Notes under the pieces: model-generated | The model's input: only the letters and a program-made list of their open reading frames with translations | What the model was told of the DNA's origin: nothing | Databases searched by the model: none | From: Chryseobacterium sp. KLBC 52 | GTDB lineage: Bacteria; Bacteroidota; Bacteroidia; Flavobacteriales; Weeksellaceae | Length of the DNA stretch: 64,000 bases | NCBI RefSeq assembly: GCF_003347605.1 | Contig: NZ_QDFZ01000010.1 | Location: 111,558 to 175,557 of the forward strand | Reading direction: 5' to 3' | In this document: positions 9,459 through 19,518 of the stretch, one piece after another | How positions within the stretch are numbered: position 1 is the first letter of the stretch | Layout of the letters: each line of letters starts with the position of its first letter | Program-made: the position numbers and the translations under genes

Positions 9459-10658
9459 ATGAGCAGAACAGCAGACTATACAATACAAGGATTTATTTAT
9501 CAATTCATAATAACGTTCCATAAATTATTACTTTCGTCAGACAATGATGAAATCACCGTTGAGGGAATAATAGAAGACATTGATGTCAGTACCCCTACTG
9601 GACAAGAAGCAGTACAATGTAAATACCATGAGAGTAAGCAAAAATTTACACCCTCAAGTATTTACAAACCGGTATTGCAGATGTTTTGTCACTACAAAAA
9701 TAATCCAACAGCAAATATAAATTATCGACTTCATGCACACTTCCCTAATGAAACTGTAGGTTCAGAAAAAATACTAACGAAAACTGAATTAGACTCTATA
9801 TTAGATTCGAAAGCAGCAGATTTACAAAAATATATAGCTGAACTTTCTGGTTTTAATGGAGGTGATGAATTTTTGAAACGGTTCAAAGTAGAATTTGGAG
9901 CTTCTCTGTCAGATACTGAAAAAGCAGTTATTGTATGTCTTTCAAATGAAGGATTTACAACTGAAGATGCAACTGAAATATTTTATCCTAATGCAATCCA
10001 TGCTATAGCCGAATTAAGCATTCAGCATGATGAGCAAAAGCGAAAAATTAAGAAAGTAGATTTTTTAAAGGAACTTAAAAATAAAAAGAAAACTGCTATA
10101 AGTAGATGGACAAAAGAACTACAAGATTATACTAAGTTTTTAAAGCAACGACGGAGACAAATAGGAGAAGTATTAAACAACAATTCTCGGAAAAGAGTTG
10201 TAATTCTAGATGCAAATTATATAAAAGATTTTGAACGTAATATTCCATTACTAGTGCAAGATTATGTAACGAAATACAATAGTAAAATACGATTAAATCA
10301 ATGTCCTGTTTTTAGTCTTGTCTGTAGTGAAGATATGCTAAACAGTATATGGAAATCTCTCGACCAGAAAAAACTCACCTTAGAAAGAGGACTAGTTGCA
10401 GGTACGTTTAATAGCGTTCGTTTCCTTAGAGATCCTCTTAAAGTTATTAAGGATGGAACTATTGAGTTCAAGTTGAAATTATGTAATCATGAAAATGAGT
10501 TTGATTCCATAGTAAATGAAGCAGGTTTTGATGATGCAATTATTATATCTGATCAGGACTTTTCTTTTGAAAATACGATAGGTTGTAATATCGAAAAATT
10601 AAAAACGCAAGAAATAAACGAAATAAAATATTTATTATCATTAACATCTGGTTTATGA
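9459..10658 (+). CDS. DUF4297/Cap4-like nuclease-domain protein, partner of HerA
   Basis: 399 residues. The N-terminal ~100 residues have the layout of a PD-(D/E)XK-type fold as seen in DUF4297/Cap4 proteins: IQGFIYQF, then EGIIEDIDV (acidic residues near 34-40) and AVQCKYHE (the Q-x-K strand near residue 54). The middle contains a highly charged Lys-rich helical stretch (about 190-235); the C-terminus is alpha/beta. I infer that it is a nuclease effector. The stop overlaps the next ATG by 4 bp, so production with the HerA ATPase is coupled; DUF4297-HerA pairs are a reported antiphage arrangement. A different effector fold at the C-terminus cannot be excluded. Confidence 0.6.
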   Translation: MSRTADYTIQGFIYQFIITFHKLLLSSDNDEITVEGIIEDIDVSTPTGQEAVQCKYHESKQKFTPSSIYKPVLQMFCHYKNNPTANINYRLHAHFPNETVGSEKILTKTELDSILDSKAADLQKYIAELSGFNGGDEFLKRFKVEFGASLSDTEKAVIVCLSNEGFTTEDATEIFYPNAIHAIAELSIQHDEQKRKIKKVDFLKELKNKKKTAISRWTKELQDYTKFLKQRRRQIGEVLNNNSRKRVVILDANYIKDFERNIPLLVQDYVTKYNSKIRLNQCPVFSLVCSEDMLNSIWKSLDQKKLTLERGLVAGTFNSVRFLRDPLKVIKDGTIEFKLKLCNHENEFDSIVNEAGFDDAIIISDQDFSFENTIGCNIEKLKTQEINEIKYLLSLTSGL

Positions 10659-12430
10659 GTACAACTAAAATAGGTAAAGTATTGGAGAGTTCTCCTAACG
10701 CAATATTAATCGAAATCAATGACGAAAAGATATTTGAAACACATAAGAAAGATTTCCAAATTGGAAAGTATCTGGAAATTGATGAAGGGAATTTAAATAA
10801 AGTAATAGCAGTTATTCAGAATATAAAGTCAAATGCTTCTGATACGGGTTTGAAGTTTTTTATTCAAACACAGCCAATAGGTTATATTGAAAATGAAGAA
10901 TTCCATAGAGGTAGTGCTGTTATCCCCAGCCCTACAGAGCCTGTTTCTATTGTTGAGGATTCTACCATTAAGCTAATCTATGATTCTAATAAGGACTTTA
11001 ACTTTCCGTTCGGAAAGCTAGTTCAAAATAAAACTATCGATTTTAAAATTGATGCGAACAAATTTTTCGGGAAGCATATAGCACTTGTTGGTTCAACTGG
11101 ATCCGGAAAATCGTGCACGGTGGCAAAAATACTTCAGGATGCAGTAGGTATAGATAAAAAAAAGAATCAAAATGCCGCTCAACAAAAAAATGCACATATA
11201 ATTATATTTGACATTCATTCGGAATACAAGTCTGCTTTTGATCTCCATAGTGACGAAAAATTTAATCTGAATAACCTTGATGCAGAAAGCTTAAAATTAC
11301 CGTATTGGCTGATGAACTCTGAAGAATTGGAATCATTATTTATCGAAGGAAATGAAAACAACCATCATAATCAAGTTTCACAATTCAAAAGGGCAGTTAT
11401 TCTTAATAAAGAAAAACACAATCCAACTTTAAAAGACAAAGTAAATTATGATACTCCTGTTTTTTTTGACATTAATGAAGTCTTTAACTATATTCATAAT
11501 ATTAACAATCTAACTGTATATCAGGAGTCTGGAAAAGCTTATTTTGCCACACTTACGGAAAAAATTGAATACAATATTGATAAACTATGGAATTTAATCG
11601 AATTTGAGGAGTCTACTGCTAACAGTAAACATGAGAAATTTGGTGTGAAAGTTTCGAAAACTGGTGGATTTAATGGTGAGTTCGACCGATTTATTTCGAG
11701 ATTAGAAACCAAGCTTAATGACAAAAGATTAGATTTCATTATAAAACCTACAAACTCTAAGAAAGATATTTATAAAACAAAAGACTTTGAAGAAGTAATC
11801 AGGCAATTTCTTGGATATCTAGATAAATCTAATGTTACAATAATTGACCTTAGTGGGATTCCATTTGAAGTATTGAGTATTGCGGTCAGTTTAATTTCAA
11901 GATTGGTGTTTGATTTTGCGTTTCATTATTCTAAAATTAAGCACGCTAAAGATGAGCAAAATGATATTCCGTTTATGATTGTTTGTGAGGAAGCTCATAA
12001 TTATATTCCAAAAACTGGAGGAGCAGAATACAAAGCATCAAAAAAATCAATTGAGAGGATTGCCAAAGAAGGAAGAAAGTATGGATTAAGCCTTATGGTT
12101 GTCAGTCAAAGACCTTCAGAAGTGTCTGAAACTATTTTTTCACAATGCAATAATTTCATATCCTTGAGGCTCACCAATATAAATGACCAAAGTTATGTCA
12201 AAGCTCTAATGCCGGAAAACTCAAATGCTATTGCTGATATTTTACCCAACCTAGGTTCTGGTGAATGTCTTATAGTTGGAGATGCTACCTTAATTCCTTC
12301 TGTTGTAAAATTAGATTTACCAGATCCACAACCTAAATCGCAATCTGTGAAATTTAAAGATGAATGGCATAAAGACTGGAAAGACGTGGGCTTTGAAGAA
12401 ATTATAAAAAAATGGAAAAAAGAGGATTGA
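10655..12430 (+). CDS. HerA-type (FtsK/HerA superfamily) ATPase, DUF87
   Basis: 591 residues. An N-terminal beta-rich HAS-barrel-like region covers about residues 1-100. The ATPase core has Walker A GSTGSGKS (146-153), Walker B MIVCEEAHNYIP, and downstream GRKYGLSLMVVSQRPSEVS and SLRLTN, which are signatures of HerA/VirB4-like hexameric motors. HerA ATPases form rings that pump or open DNA and, in defence, assemble with nuclease partners (Sir2-HerA, DUF4297-HerA). The gene starts inside the upstream nuclease gene and ends 36 bp before the OLD gene. Confidence 0.88.
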   Translation: MSTTKIGKVLESSPNAILIEINDEKIFETHKKDFQIGKYLEIDEGNLNKVIAVIQNIKSNASDTGLKFFIQTQPIGYIENEEFHRGSAVIPSPTEPVSIVEDSTIKLIYDSNKDFNFPFGKLVQNKTIDFKIDANKFFGKHIALVGSTGSGKSCTVAKILQDAVGIDKKKNQNAAQQKNAHIIIFDIHSEYKSAFDLHSDEKFNLNNLDAESLKLPYWLMNSEELESLFIEGNENNHHNQVSQFKRAVILNKEKHNPTLKDKVNYDTPVFFDINEVFNYIHNINNLTVYQESGKAYFATLTEKIEYNIDKLWNLIEFEESTANSKHEKFGVKVSKTGGFNGEFDRFISRLETKLNDKRLDFIIKPTNSKKDIYKTKDFEEVIRQFLGYLDKSNVTIIDLSGIPFEVLSIAVSLISRLVFDFAFHYSKIKHAKDEQNDIPFMIVCEEAHNYIPKTGGAEYKASKKSIERIAKEGRKYGLSLMVVSQRPSEVSETIFSQCNNFISLRLTNINDQSYVKALMPENSNAIADILPNLGSGECLIVGDATLIPSVVKLDLPDPQPKSQSVKFKDEWHKDWKDVGFEEIIKKWKKED

Positions 12431-12466
12431 CCTTATTGTAACATTTGAAAATATATAAGTAAAATA

Positions 12467-14458
12467 ATGGCACAGCATAAAAACCCATACATCTCAAGAG
12501 TTCAAATAAAAAACTTCCGAAATTTCTTAGATGTTGATGTAGCATTGGATCACAAGCAGGTCATCATAGGCGAAAATAATGTTGGAAAAACCAACTTTTT
12601 AAGAGCTATCCAACTCATTTTGGACAAAGACTATTCTGATTCAGATAGACAACTAATTCCTGAAGATTTTCACGATAGTATTGATAATCCAATGGAAAAT
12701 GGGAAAGAGATTGAGATTAATTTGGAAATTAAAGGTTACGAGCATAACAGCAAAATTAAAGCACAATTCGTTGATGCTGTCATATCAGATGCTCCTCCCA
12801 CATTACGACTTACTTACAAGTTTATACCTAACAAAGATGAGTTTGAGAAAATAATCAACTATAAATATATTATTTTTAAAGGTAACAATGAAGAATATAA
12901 ATTCACGAATGAGGATCGAAGTTATATTAACATTTATGTTATTAGAGCATTGAGGGATGTTGAAAGAGAATTAAAATCAAATAGGAATTCACCTTTATAT
13001 AAACTTGTTAAACAATATGAGATATCTTCTGACCATTTAGAAGAAATATCAGATGCCCTTAAAGAAGCCGCTGAAGGAATTTTGGAATTAGATGAAATTG
13101 TACATATAAAAGCTAGTCTTTCCAATCGCTTTGCCTCCTTATCTGGCCTCCAAACCGACCATCAGATAACGTTAAGAACATTTGATATTGATACTGAAAG
13201 GTTACTCTACACCTTGCAGGTATATATGGGGTTAAAAGAAAGACCTGTTTCTGAATTAAGTTTAGGATTAGCCAATATTCTTTACATCTCTTTGATGCTT
13301 ATTTTATTGAAAGATAAAACGATATTACCAATAATAAAACCTGAGCAGTTTGGCTCACTGGTGGCTGAGGATGGAGAAGGAATATTGTCCAAACTATATG
13401 AAGTAAGTGAGAAGGGGAATTATATTTTAAAAAAAGAAAAAGAAGACATTGAAGCTTTGTACAATTTTATGGATGAACATAATTACAGGCACCAGGCATT
13501 CACAATTTTAGCAGTCGAAGAGCCTGAAGCACACTTACATCCTACATTACAAAGGTTGATATATAGAGAGGTGCTTCATAATAACAACACTTCTGTGATA
13601 TTCACATCACATTCCACCTATATTACATCCGTAACACCACTGAACTATATTGTTCATATTCGAAAGGTAGATGATAGCAGTAAAGTTTTCTCAACAGTCT
13701 CTTTATCTCTTCCCGTTAAAGAGAAAAAGGATATTGAGCGATATATAGATGCCAAACGTGGTGAAATTTATTTTGGTAAAGGGATTATATTGGCTGAGGG
13801 TATTACAGAAGAATATTTTATTCCTGCTGCTGCAGATTTGATAGAAAAGCCATTAGATAATTATGGAATTGTAGTTTGTAATATTGATTCAACTAATTTT
13901 AAGCCGTATATTCAATTACTTAATACTCTTAACATTCCGTGGGTATTATTTACCGATGGAGATTATTATGAGATTGAAGAATATTTCGATAAAGAAGGGA
14001 AGCCTAAGACTAAACGAATTTATCATATAATGGACGAAACTACAGGTAGAGCTTGGGGATATAAAGGCAACGAAAATATTTTAAACATTCTCTCTACACT
14101 TGGAATTATAGCAGAAGATGAGAAGTTAGACGAAGAAGATATAAGAGATAAAGGATGTTTTATAGGACAATACACCCTCGAAGTTGATATGATAAATAAT
14201 GCTGATGAAGACGGAATTGAAATACTCAAAAACATCTATAACGAGTTGAAGTCGGGAGGAGATGAAATGCAAGAGAATTTTGAAGAAGCTCTTGATACAG
14301 AAGATTATTGGTCTGCTCTTAGAAAAATTGACGGTAATATAAGCAAGGGACGTTTTGCACAAAGATTGGTTGATGAGTTAATTCCAGAATTGGTTCCAAA
14401 TTATATCAGTGAGGGTATCGAAGCAATAGTTCAAAAAGTCAAAGATTCCTATGAATAG
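12467..14458 (+). CDS. OLD-family ATP-dependent endonuclease, GajA-like
   Basis: 663 residues. The ABC-type ATPase half has Walker A GENNVGKT (35-42), a signature-like SELSLGLANILYISL, Walker B AVEEPEAHLHP and the H-loop TSHSTYI. The C-terminal TOPRIM half has the acidic ILAEGITEEYFIP and the metal-binding VLFTDGDYYE. This is the domain order of OLD nucleases and of Gabija GajA, but longer than the roughly 580-residue reference GajA. The last 8 bp overlap the UvrD-like gene, as in Gabija pairs. Presence in the same run as the HerA pair is unusual. Confidence 0.88.
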   Translation: MAQHKNPYISRVQIKNFRNFLDVDVALDHKQVIIGENNVGKTNFLRAIQLILDKDYSDSDRQLIPEDFHDSIDNPMENGKEIEINLEIKGYEHNSKIKAQFVDAVISDAPPTLRLTYKFIPNKDEFEKIINYKYIIFKGNNEEYKFTNEDRSYINIYVIRALRDVERELKSNRNSPLYKLVKQYEISSDHLEEISDALKEAAEGILELDEIVHIKASLSNRFASLSGLQTDHQITLRTFDIDTERLLYTLQVYMGLKERPVSELSLGLANILYISLMLILLKDKTILPIIKPEQFGSLVAEDGEGILSKLYEVSEKGNYILKKEKEDIEALYNFMDEHNYRHQAFTILAVEEPEAHLHPTLQRLIYREVLHNNNTSVIFTSHSTYITSVTPLNYIVHIRKVDDSSKVFSTVSLSLPVKEKKDIERYIDAKRGEIYFGKGIILAEGITEEYFIPAAADLIEKPLDNYGIVVCNIDSTNFKPYIQLLNTLNIPWVLFTDGDYYEIEEYFDKEGKPKTKRIYHIMDETTGRAWGYKGNENILNILSTLGIIAEDEKLDEEDIRDKGCFIGQYTLEVDMINNADEDGIEILKNIYNELKSGGDEMQENFEEALDTEDYWSALRKIDGNISKGRFAQRLVDELIPELVPNYISEGIEAIVQKVKDSYE

Positions 14459-16313
14459 TTTATTTTTTCAAGATTTAGAACTGATAAAAAAGGACGATAA
14501 ACAGTATGAAGCCTATCAGTCGATGGAGAATTCCGTAATTATTGCTGGTCCTGGCAGCGGTAAGACACGCGTATTAACTCTAAAAGCGATAACGCTTTCA
14601 AAAAGTCATATTCATAAACCTTGTGGATTAGCTTGTATCAGTTTTAGTAGAGAATCTGTGAGAGAATTAAAGAAGAGATTAAAGAGTTATGGTTATATTT
14701 CAAGTAGCAAGGATTTCATAGGAACAGTCCATAGTTTTAGTTTGTTACATGTTATTCAGCCGTTTGCTCATCTATATCCTCAATATAATGTAAAATATCC
14801 TATCAAAATTCTTCCTGACGAAATAAAAGAAAACATCTACAATTCGATACTCAAAGAATTAAAAATAGATACACGGTATAATTTGTCTCTAACTGATATA
14901 AATAAACACAGATCTCTTTCATTAAGAGGTCGAAGTGAGGTCAATATGGAGTCGTCCGAGTTAATTGCAAAGGCTGCCGAAATCTATGAAGCAAAAATAA
15001 GGGAAACCGAATTCATTGATTTCACCAATATTATCAATTTGTCTGCTAGAATCATAAATGAACAAGAGTATGTTCGAGAAACACTAAGAAGCAAGTTCCC
15101 ATGGTTAATGGTAGACGAGTATCAGGATTTAGGGAAAGCATTACACGAAATGGTTCTAGAATTGGTATTTAATGCTGGAATAAAATTATACGCAGTTGGA
15201 GATACAAATCAGTCTATTTATGGATTTAACGGCGGATATCCAGATTTTTTATTGGAGCTTACTAGAAATGACAACCTAAAAACTATTGAATTAATTTCGA
15301 ATTATAGAAGTTCTCAACACATTATTGATGCCTCAATCGAGGCACTTAATCCCGTTCCTCCCTATCCTAAATACGTAGCTGGTAAGAGAAAAGATGATAT
15401 TGCGGATTTTACTTTTATTACATGTGAAGAAGAGATGGAGCCACAATATGAAGTTGTGGCAAAAAAAGTAATACCGAATTTGTTAGCTAAGGGTATCCCA
15501 TTAAATGAAATTGGGATTATTGCAAGTTCCAATACGCAGACTCATCACATGGCACATTACATGCAGCAGCAAAAAATTCCTTTTTTCATTGTAAACTGGA
15601 GTTTTGAGAACAGTGCCGTTGTTGTATGGCTACAAGACTGTGCATCATGGTGTAGTAATAAAGATGCACAATCTTTTGAAGAATTGTTTAAGTTCTGGAA
15701 AAATCTGATAAATAATCATAATGATTTTCGTAAAAATTGGGAAAATATTCGGTTGAAATCATTCTTTTACAAAGTACTAACAGAAAATATAGTCAAAGCA
15801 AACGTCTATGAATGGCTAACTTGTATCATCACTAATTTAGATCTAAAAGATACACTAATAGATTCAGAGATTTATCCTAATGAGACAGAAAATTTAGATG
15901 AGTTGTTAAATGAAGCTAAGCTCCGCAATTTAAAAAATGTAAATATAACACGATTTGCAAATTTGGGATTTCCAGAAGATCAGATCACCATTACTACAAG
16001 ACATAGTTCAAAAGGCTTAGAGTTTGAAGTTGTTATCCTCTTAGGAATGGAGGAAGAACATTTTCCAAGTTTCTATCATTTAGGAAATGAGACAGCTTTG
16101 GCTGAGGATCAGCGCCTATGTTATGTGTGTGTTAGTCGTGCAAAGACAACTTGTATACTTCTGAGATCCCGAATTTTTACTATCCAGACAAGAAGAGGTC
16201 CTTGGAGGAAAGAATATGCAGCATCACGTTACTGGATTAGTTTGTATAAACGATTTGGCAACGAACAAAATACTTTTACTAAGGATACTTATCCATTAAT
16301 GCAAAAGAATTAA
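14451..16313 (+). CDS. UvrD/Rep-like superfamily 1 helicase, GajB-like
   Basis: 620 residues. Motif I AGPGSGKT (32-39), motif II VDEYQDLG, motif III GDTNQSIYGFNGG, motif IV-like ISNYRSS, motif V TTRHSSKGLEFEVVILLGMEEEHFP and motif VI LCYVCVSRAK are all intact, so an active 3'-5' helicase is expected. Coupling to an OLD-TOPRIM nuclease by an 8-bp overlap matches Gabija, although reference GajB is shorter (about 490 residues). It is the last gene of the four-gene run; the next gene is on the opposite strand. Confidence 0.88.
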   Translation: MNSLFFQDLELIKKDDKQYEAYQSMENSVIIAGPGSGKTRVLTLKAITLSKSHIHKPCGLACISFSRESVRELKKRLKSYGYISSSKDFIGTVHSFSLLHVIQPFAHLYPQYNVKYPIKILPDEIKENIYNSILKELKIDTRYNLSLTDINKHRSLSLRGRSEVNMESSELIAKAAEIYEAKIRETEFIDFTNIINLSARIINEQEYVRETLRSKFPWLMVDEYQDLGKALHEMVLELVFNAGIKLYAVGDTNQSIYGFNGGYPDFLLELTRNDNLKTIELISNYRSSQHIIDASIEALNPVPPYPKYVAGKRKDDIADFTFITCEEEMEPQYEVVAKKVIPNLLAKGIPLNEIGIIASSNTQTHHMAHYMQQQKIPFFIVNWSFENSAVVVWLQDCASWCSNKDAQSFEELFKFWKNLINNHNDFRKNWENIRLKSFFYKVLTENIVKANVYEWLTCIITNLDLKDTLIDSEIYPNETENLDELLNEAKLRNLKNVNITRFANLGFPEDQITITTRHSSKGLEFEVVILLGMEEEHFPSFYHLGNETALAEDQRLCYVCVSRAKTTCILLRSRIFTIQTRRGPWRKEYAASRYWISLYKRFGNEQNTFTKDTYPLMQKN

Positions 16314-16621
16314 TTTTATACTCCATAAAGAACTATACACTAATTATTGGTATAGCTAGCTTTGTCGTATAACAGATATGATAATTATATCATAAGATTT
16401 GCCTTGCTGATTTTGTTGGATAAAATTTTCATTGCACTATATAAGAAGTATTTAGCGATACTTGAAGAACATTAAACTAGAGCGGATCTGTATTTTAAAA
16501 AAGACCTGTGAAAATATTTCGTCCAGCATTATTAATAAGCATATATTTTTTTGAAGGATTACAGATTCTCACTCTCTTAAACAAAGGCTTGATGATCCTT
16601 ATATTTTATCCATGCGATGTC
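16314..16621. other. Gene-free convergent gap (308 bp)
   Basis: Separates the plus-strand defence operon from the convergent minus-strand gene at 16622. A+T-rich; I see no ORF, clear terminator or repeat in it. Confidence 0.6.
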
Positions 16622-17416
16622 TTATATCATTCTTAAATGTTCTAGCAGAGTCTTAAGCGAATATTCAAGTTTTGTAAGGTGCTCGTTTTGTGCGATTGTG
16701 AACTCATCTTCCGGATCATGATTCTTTTCAAGATCTTCAGTAATCATTTTATGCTGTGCAAAGAGAAACATTAACTGTAAATAAATAGGAAAGAAGGGAA
16801 TGATCAAATTACAGTCATCTTCAAACTCTTTGACACTTATTTTAAGTTTTTCTTCCTCATTAGAATTCTGATATCTTTTTGGCTTAGGATTTTTTGTGGG
16901 GTAGCCGTCTCTATGCTTAACGCAATTTGCCACCCAATTAACTTTGTGAACAATATCAAATTGCTGCCAGTCTTTTATATTAAAATTAAATCGTTCCTTA
17001 GTCCAGCTGTTTAGAGTATTCTCCGAGTTGTGTAATTCTGCAAATAATTCTTCGGTAACAGAAGTAATTTCATTAACATAGTTTTCAAGTTTATGAAAAA
17101 CACCGACGTAGGAAAGTCTAATCGTATCATACAAAGTATCTTTAAAGTCAATCTGTTTGATGTCAAGATATTGCCGATACTTAGATTTCTCAATATCTCT
17201 TTTCGCATCATAAATTGCTTTATTAGTAGCTGGGATAAAGTGTTTTGTAACCAACTCTTTGTAAGACGAAATATCAGCAATTTTATAGGATATAATATTA
17301 AATAATCGATGAGCCAGCTCATCTTTTCGTGTAAGGTCAAAGTTTGGCAATTGTAAAAAACCTTCCATAAGCTTCTCAACAAAAATATCAAACTTGTTTT
17401 TATTTAATGTTTTCAT
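16622..17416 (-). CDS. Hypothetical helical protein with a weak HEPN-like motif
   Basis: 264 residues from the ATG at 17416 (an in-frame ATG at 17434 would lengthen it); either start lies inside the 3' end of the upstream gene, so the two are translationally coupled. Mostly helical. The segment LSYVGVFHKLENYVNE followed by WVANCVKHRDGYP resembles the paired helices of small HEPN-like proteins, with the N-x-x-K-H-x-x-G string where a HEPN histidine would lie; the canonical Rx4-6H is not clear. The C-terminus is acidic. The HEPN assignment is tentative and rests partly on its neighbours. Confidence 0.5.
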   Translation of the reverse strand: MKTLNKNKFDIFVEKLMEGFLQLPNFDLTRKDELAHRLFNIISYKIADISSYKELVTKHFIPATNKAIYDAKRDIEKSKYRQYLDIKQIDFKDTLYDTIRLSYVGVFHKLENYVNEITSVTEELFAELHNSENTLNSWTKERFNFNIKDWQQFDIVHKVNWVANCVKHRDGYPTKNPKPKRYQNSNEEEKLKISVKEFEDDCNLIIPFFPIYLQLMFLFAQHKMITEDLEKNHDPEDEFTIAQNEHLTKLEYSLKTLLEHLRMI

Positions 17417-18359
17417 CATCTTTCGGGGTATCAAATTTTTTAAAAGTTATTTCATCATTAATTTTCATGTGAGAGTGCTTTTCCTTAAGTGCATTTAAAA
17501 ATTCATCTTGTTGAACAGATGTTAGAGGTTTATCAGGAGGCTCCGGAACTCCATATATGCCTATTTTTGCTTTATATTGCTTCTGTTCATATTCTTTCAC
17601 AATTTTCCCTATTTCTTTTTCGATGAGACTGTATTGATGGGCTGTATGAAAAACACTTTTAGTTAAAAGATCAGTAATAATATATCGATGGATAACTTTG
17701 TTTCTTTGATCATACAAAGTATACAATTTATCAAATAAATCCTTATTTATTATATTATTTTGAAGAGCCATTTTATAGACCTGCTTTTCCATTACAGGTT
17801 TATCGTCTTCCTGCTGATATATGAGAGTGGTATCAATTGTATTTGAATTATTATCTAATTGTATTTTTAATATTAAAATCAATCTTAACAGCGCATCAAT
17901 CTGATTTGATAGTAATACTGTGATTTCTATTGCTGAACCATTATCATAAGCTCTCTGAAGTAAATCTACGGAAGCCGCATAAGATGTCATAAACTGGTTA
18001 AACCGGTAAGAATTTAAAACAGATTCTCGTTCTGTATCAACAATAATTCTAATACTGCTCAAGCAAAATAATACTTTTTCAATTTCAGTTTTTAACTCAA
18101 TAGAATCTTTGTATTCATTTTCATAAATATAGGTACATAATAAAAATTTATTACCAATTACAGCTTCCCAGCTGTAACCATCATTTCCATCTACAGAAAT
18201 AAATTTTTCTTTAAAATCAATTCTATATTGTTTATCATTTTTATTAATTGAAGTATGAAATTCTTCAGAATTATTTGCTTTAGTATTCGTAATAATATGA
18301 CAACTGATGGTAAAACTTCCGATAGACTCATCATAAAGTTCAAAACAGTTTGATGTCAA
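17400..18359 (-). CDS. HEPN-domain protein, paralogue A (319 aa)
   Basis: The C-terminal half is helical and carries YDQRNKVIHRYI with Arg219-x4-His224, the R-phi-x3-H signature of HEPN ribonucleases. The N-terminal ~100 residues are beta-rich (FTISCHIITNT, FISVDGNDGYSWEAVIGNKF). It is clearly homologous over its C-terminal two thirds to the protein at 19756-20745: DALLRL versus DAYLRL, DDKPVMEK versus TDKPITEK, and RNKVIHRYI versus RNKIVHRYI. Known HEPN proteins are metal-independent RNases or tRNA-cleaving toxins. Target and antitoxin are unknown here. Confidence 0.72.
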   Translation of the reverse strand: MTSNCFELYDESIGSFTISCHIITNTKANNSEEFHTSINKNDKQYRIDFKEKFISVDGNDGYSWEAVIGNKFLLCTYIYENEYKDSIELKTEIEKVLFCLSSIRIIVDTERESVLNSYRFNQFMTSYAASVDLLQRAYDNGSAIEITVLLSNQIDALLRLILILKIQLDNNSNTIDTTLIYQQEDDKPVMEKQVYKMALQNNIINKDLFDKLYTLYDQRNKVIHRYIITDLLTKSVFHTAHQYSLIEKEIGKIVKEYEQKQYKAKIGIYGVPEPPDKPLTSVQQDEFLNALKEKHSHMKINDEITFKKFDTPKDDENIK

Positions 18360-18521
18360 ATTTTCTGTTCCGTAAATATTATTTTTAAATAATCAATCAG
18401 CGGGTATAGTCAACATATAGTTTCCTGTTTTGTCAACAAATTGTCTCATAAATTACTTTTATAATGTAAATTTACTTACAGTGAACTAATAAACAAAGTT
18501 TATCAAATATTGATTTTCCAC

Positions 18522-19421
18522 ATGATAAATAAGTATTTGGCATTAATCTTAGCTACTTTTCGAGAATCCTTTTCTAGAAATAATAAAAAATTACTCAGCA
18601 GTAAAAATTATTTTTACCTACCAAATAGATTCAGAAAACAGCATGATTATTGTGAATTTGTAATTAATCAAATTGAAGAATTGGTTTTGCATGAAAGATT
18701 TATTGAACTAAAAGTGCAGAAATTTGAATTGTCAGAGGATATAATTGAAAAAATGAAAACATCAGATGAACATATTTTTGATCGTCTAACTTATTTAGGT
18801 TTGAATAATGAATTAAATCTAGTAGTCAATAATCATTTGATTCTTTCACTGATTATGGAAACATGTTATTTTATACAGGAAAGCCTACTTTGCTCGTTGA
18901 AAATGAGAATGACTGTGTGTTTCACTTTATTAAGAAAACCTTTTCTTGAAATATCTACCATTATGATGAGGTTGCTTAATGAGCCCGATTTTATCGATAA
19001 ATTTAATAATCTTGAAGATTTCGACCCTATCAAGATAACTTATCAGGAAAAAAAAAGATTATTAGCTGAAACAAATAAATTATTAAATAATCATTTTGAT
19101 AATGATGATTTATATGATTTTATTTTTAATAAAGATTTTGGGGATAGCCTTCTCAATCTTACTAACAATGCTGTTCACCTATACACTGATCGTAATCCTA
19201 TTTCGGCCACTGAAAAGCAGAATTTGAATTTCATATTTAGTACAGAGGAAGATATCAATCATATGTGGGAATATATCTATGACAATATTCCTATGTTATT
19301 ATCTTTTTTGGCTTCTTCAATTGATTTGCTAGTAAGTAAGTCTATTGATGTAGATGAAGCTGTCTCTAGAGAAAGATTACAGCAGCGCCAAATAATGAGT
19401 AAGAGATATGGGATAGAATAA
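18522..19421 (+). CDS. HEPN/DUF5677-like hypothetical protein
   Basis: The only plus-strand gene in this cluster; 299 residues from the ATG at 18522 (a TTG 12 bp upstream is less likely). All-helical. It has LLRKPFLEISTI in a central helix and LTNNAVHLYTDRN later, the Arg...Glu plus Asn-x-x-x-His pairing that recalls DUF5677/HEPN-like proteins and is shared with the proteins at 22276 and 23877. No canonical Rx4H is seen. It is divergent from the 17400 gene, with about 160 bp between the starts for two promoters. Function unknown; the HEPN relation is inferred. Confidence 0.5.
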   Translation: MINKYLALILATFRESFSRNNKKLLSSKNYFYLPNRFRKQHDYCEFVINQIEELVLHERFIELKVQKFELSEDIIEKMKTSDEHIFDRLTYLGLNNELNLVVNNHLILSLIMETCYFIQESLLCSLKMRMTVCFTLLRKPFLEISTIMMRLLNEPDFIDKFNNLEDFDPIKITYQEKKRLLAETNKLLNNHFDNDDLYDFIFNKDFGDSLLNLTNNAVHLYTDRNPISATEKQNLNFIFSTEEDINHMWEYIYDNIPMLLSFLASSIDLLVSKSIDVDEAVSRERLQQRQIMSKRYGIE

Positions 19422-19492
19422 TGTTAAAATAAATCATTTAGATCGTTATGTGTTTTGGTATTTAAATGTCAAAATTTTTTTTTGAAAAAAGA

Positions 19493-19516
19493 AAAGCAAG
19501 GATAAATCCTTGCTTT
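19493..19516 (-). terminator. Intrinsic terminator of the 40-aa ORF
   Basis: AAAGCAAGGAT (19493-19503) and ATCCTTGCTTT (19506-19516) form an 11-bp hairpin. Read on the minus strand it is followed by TTCTTTTTT, and it begins 2 bp after the stop of the small ORF at 19519. Confidence 0.75.
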
Positions 19517-19518
19517 AA

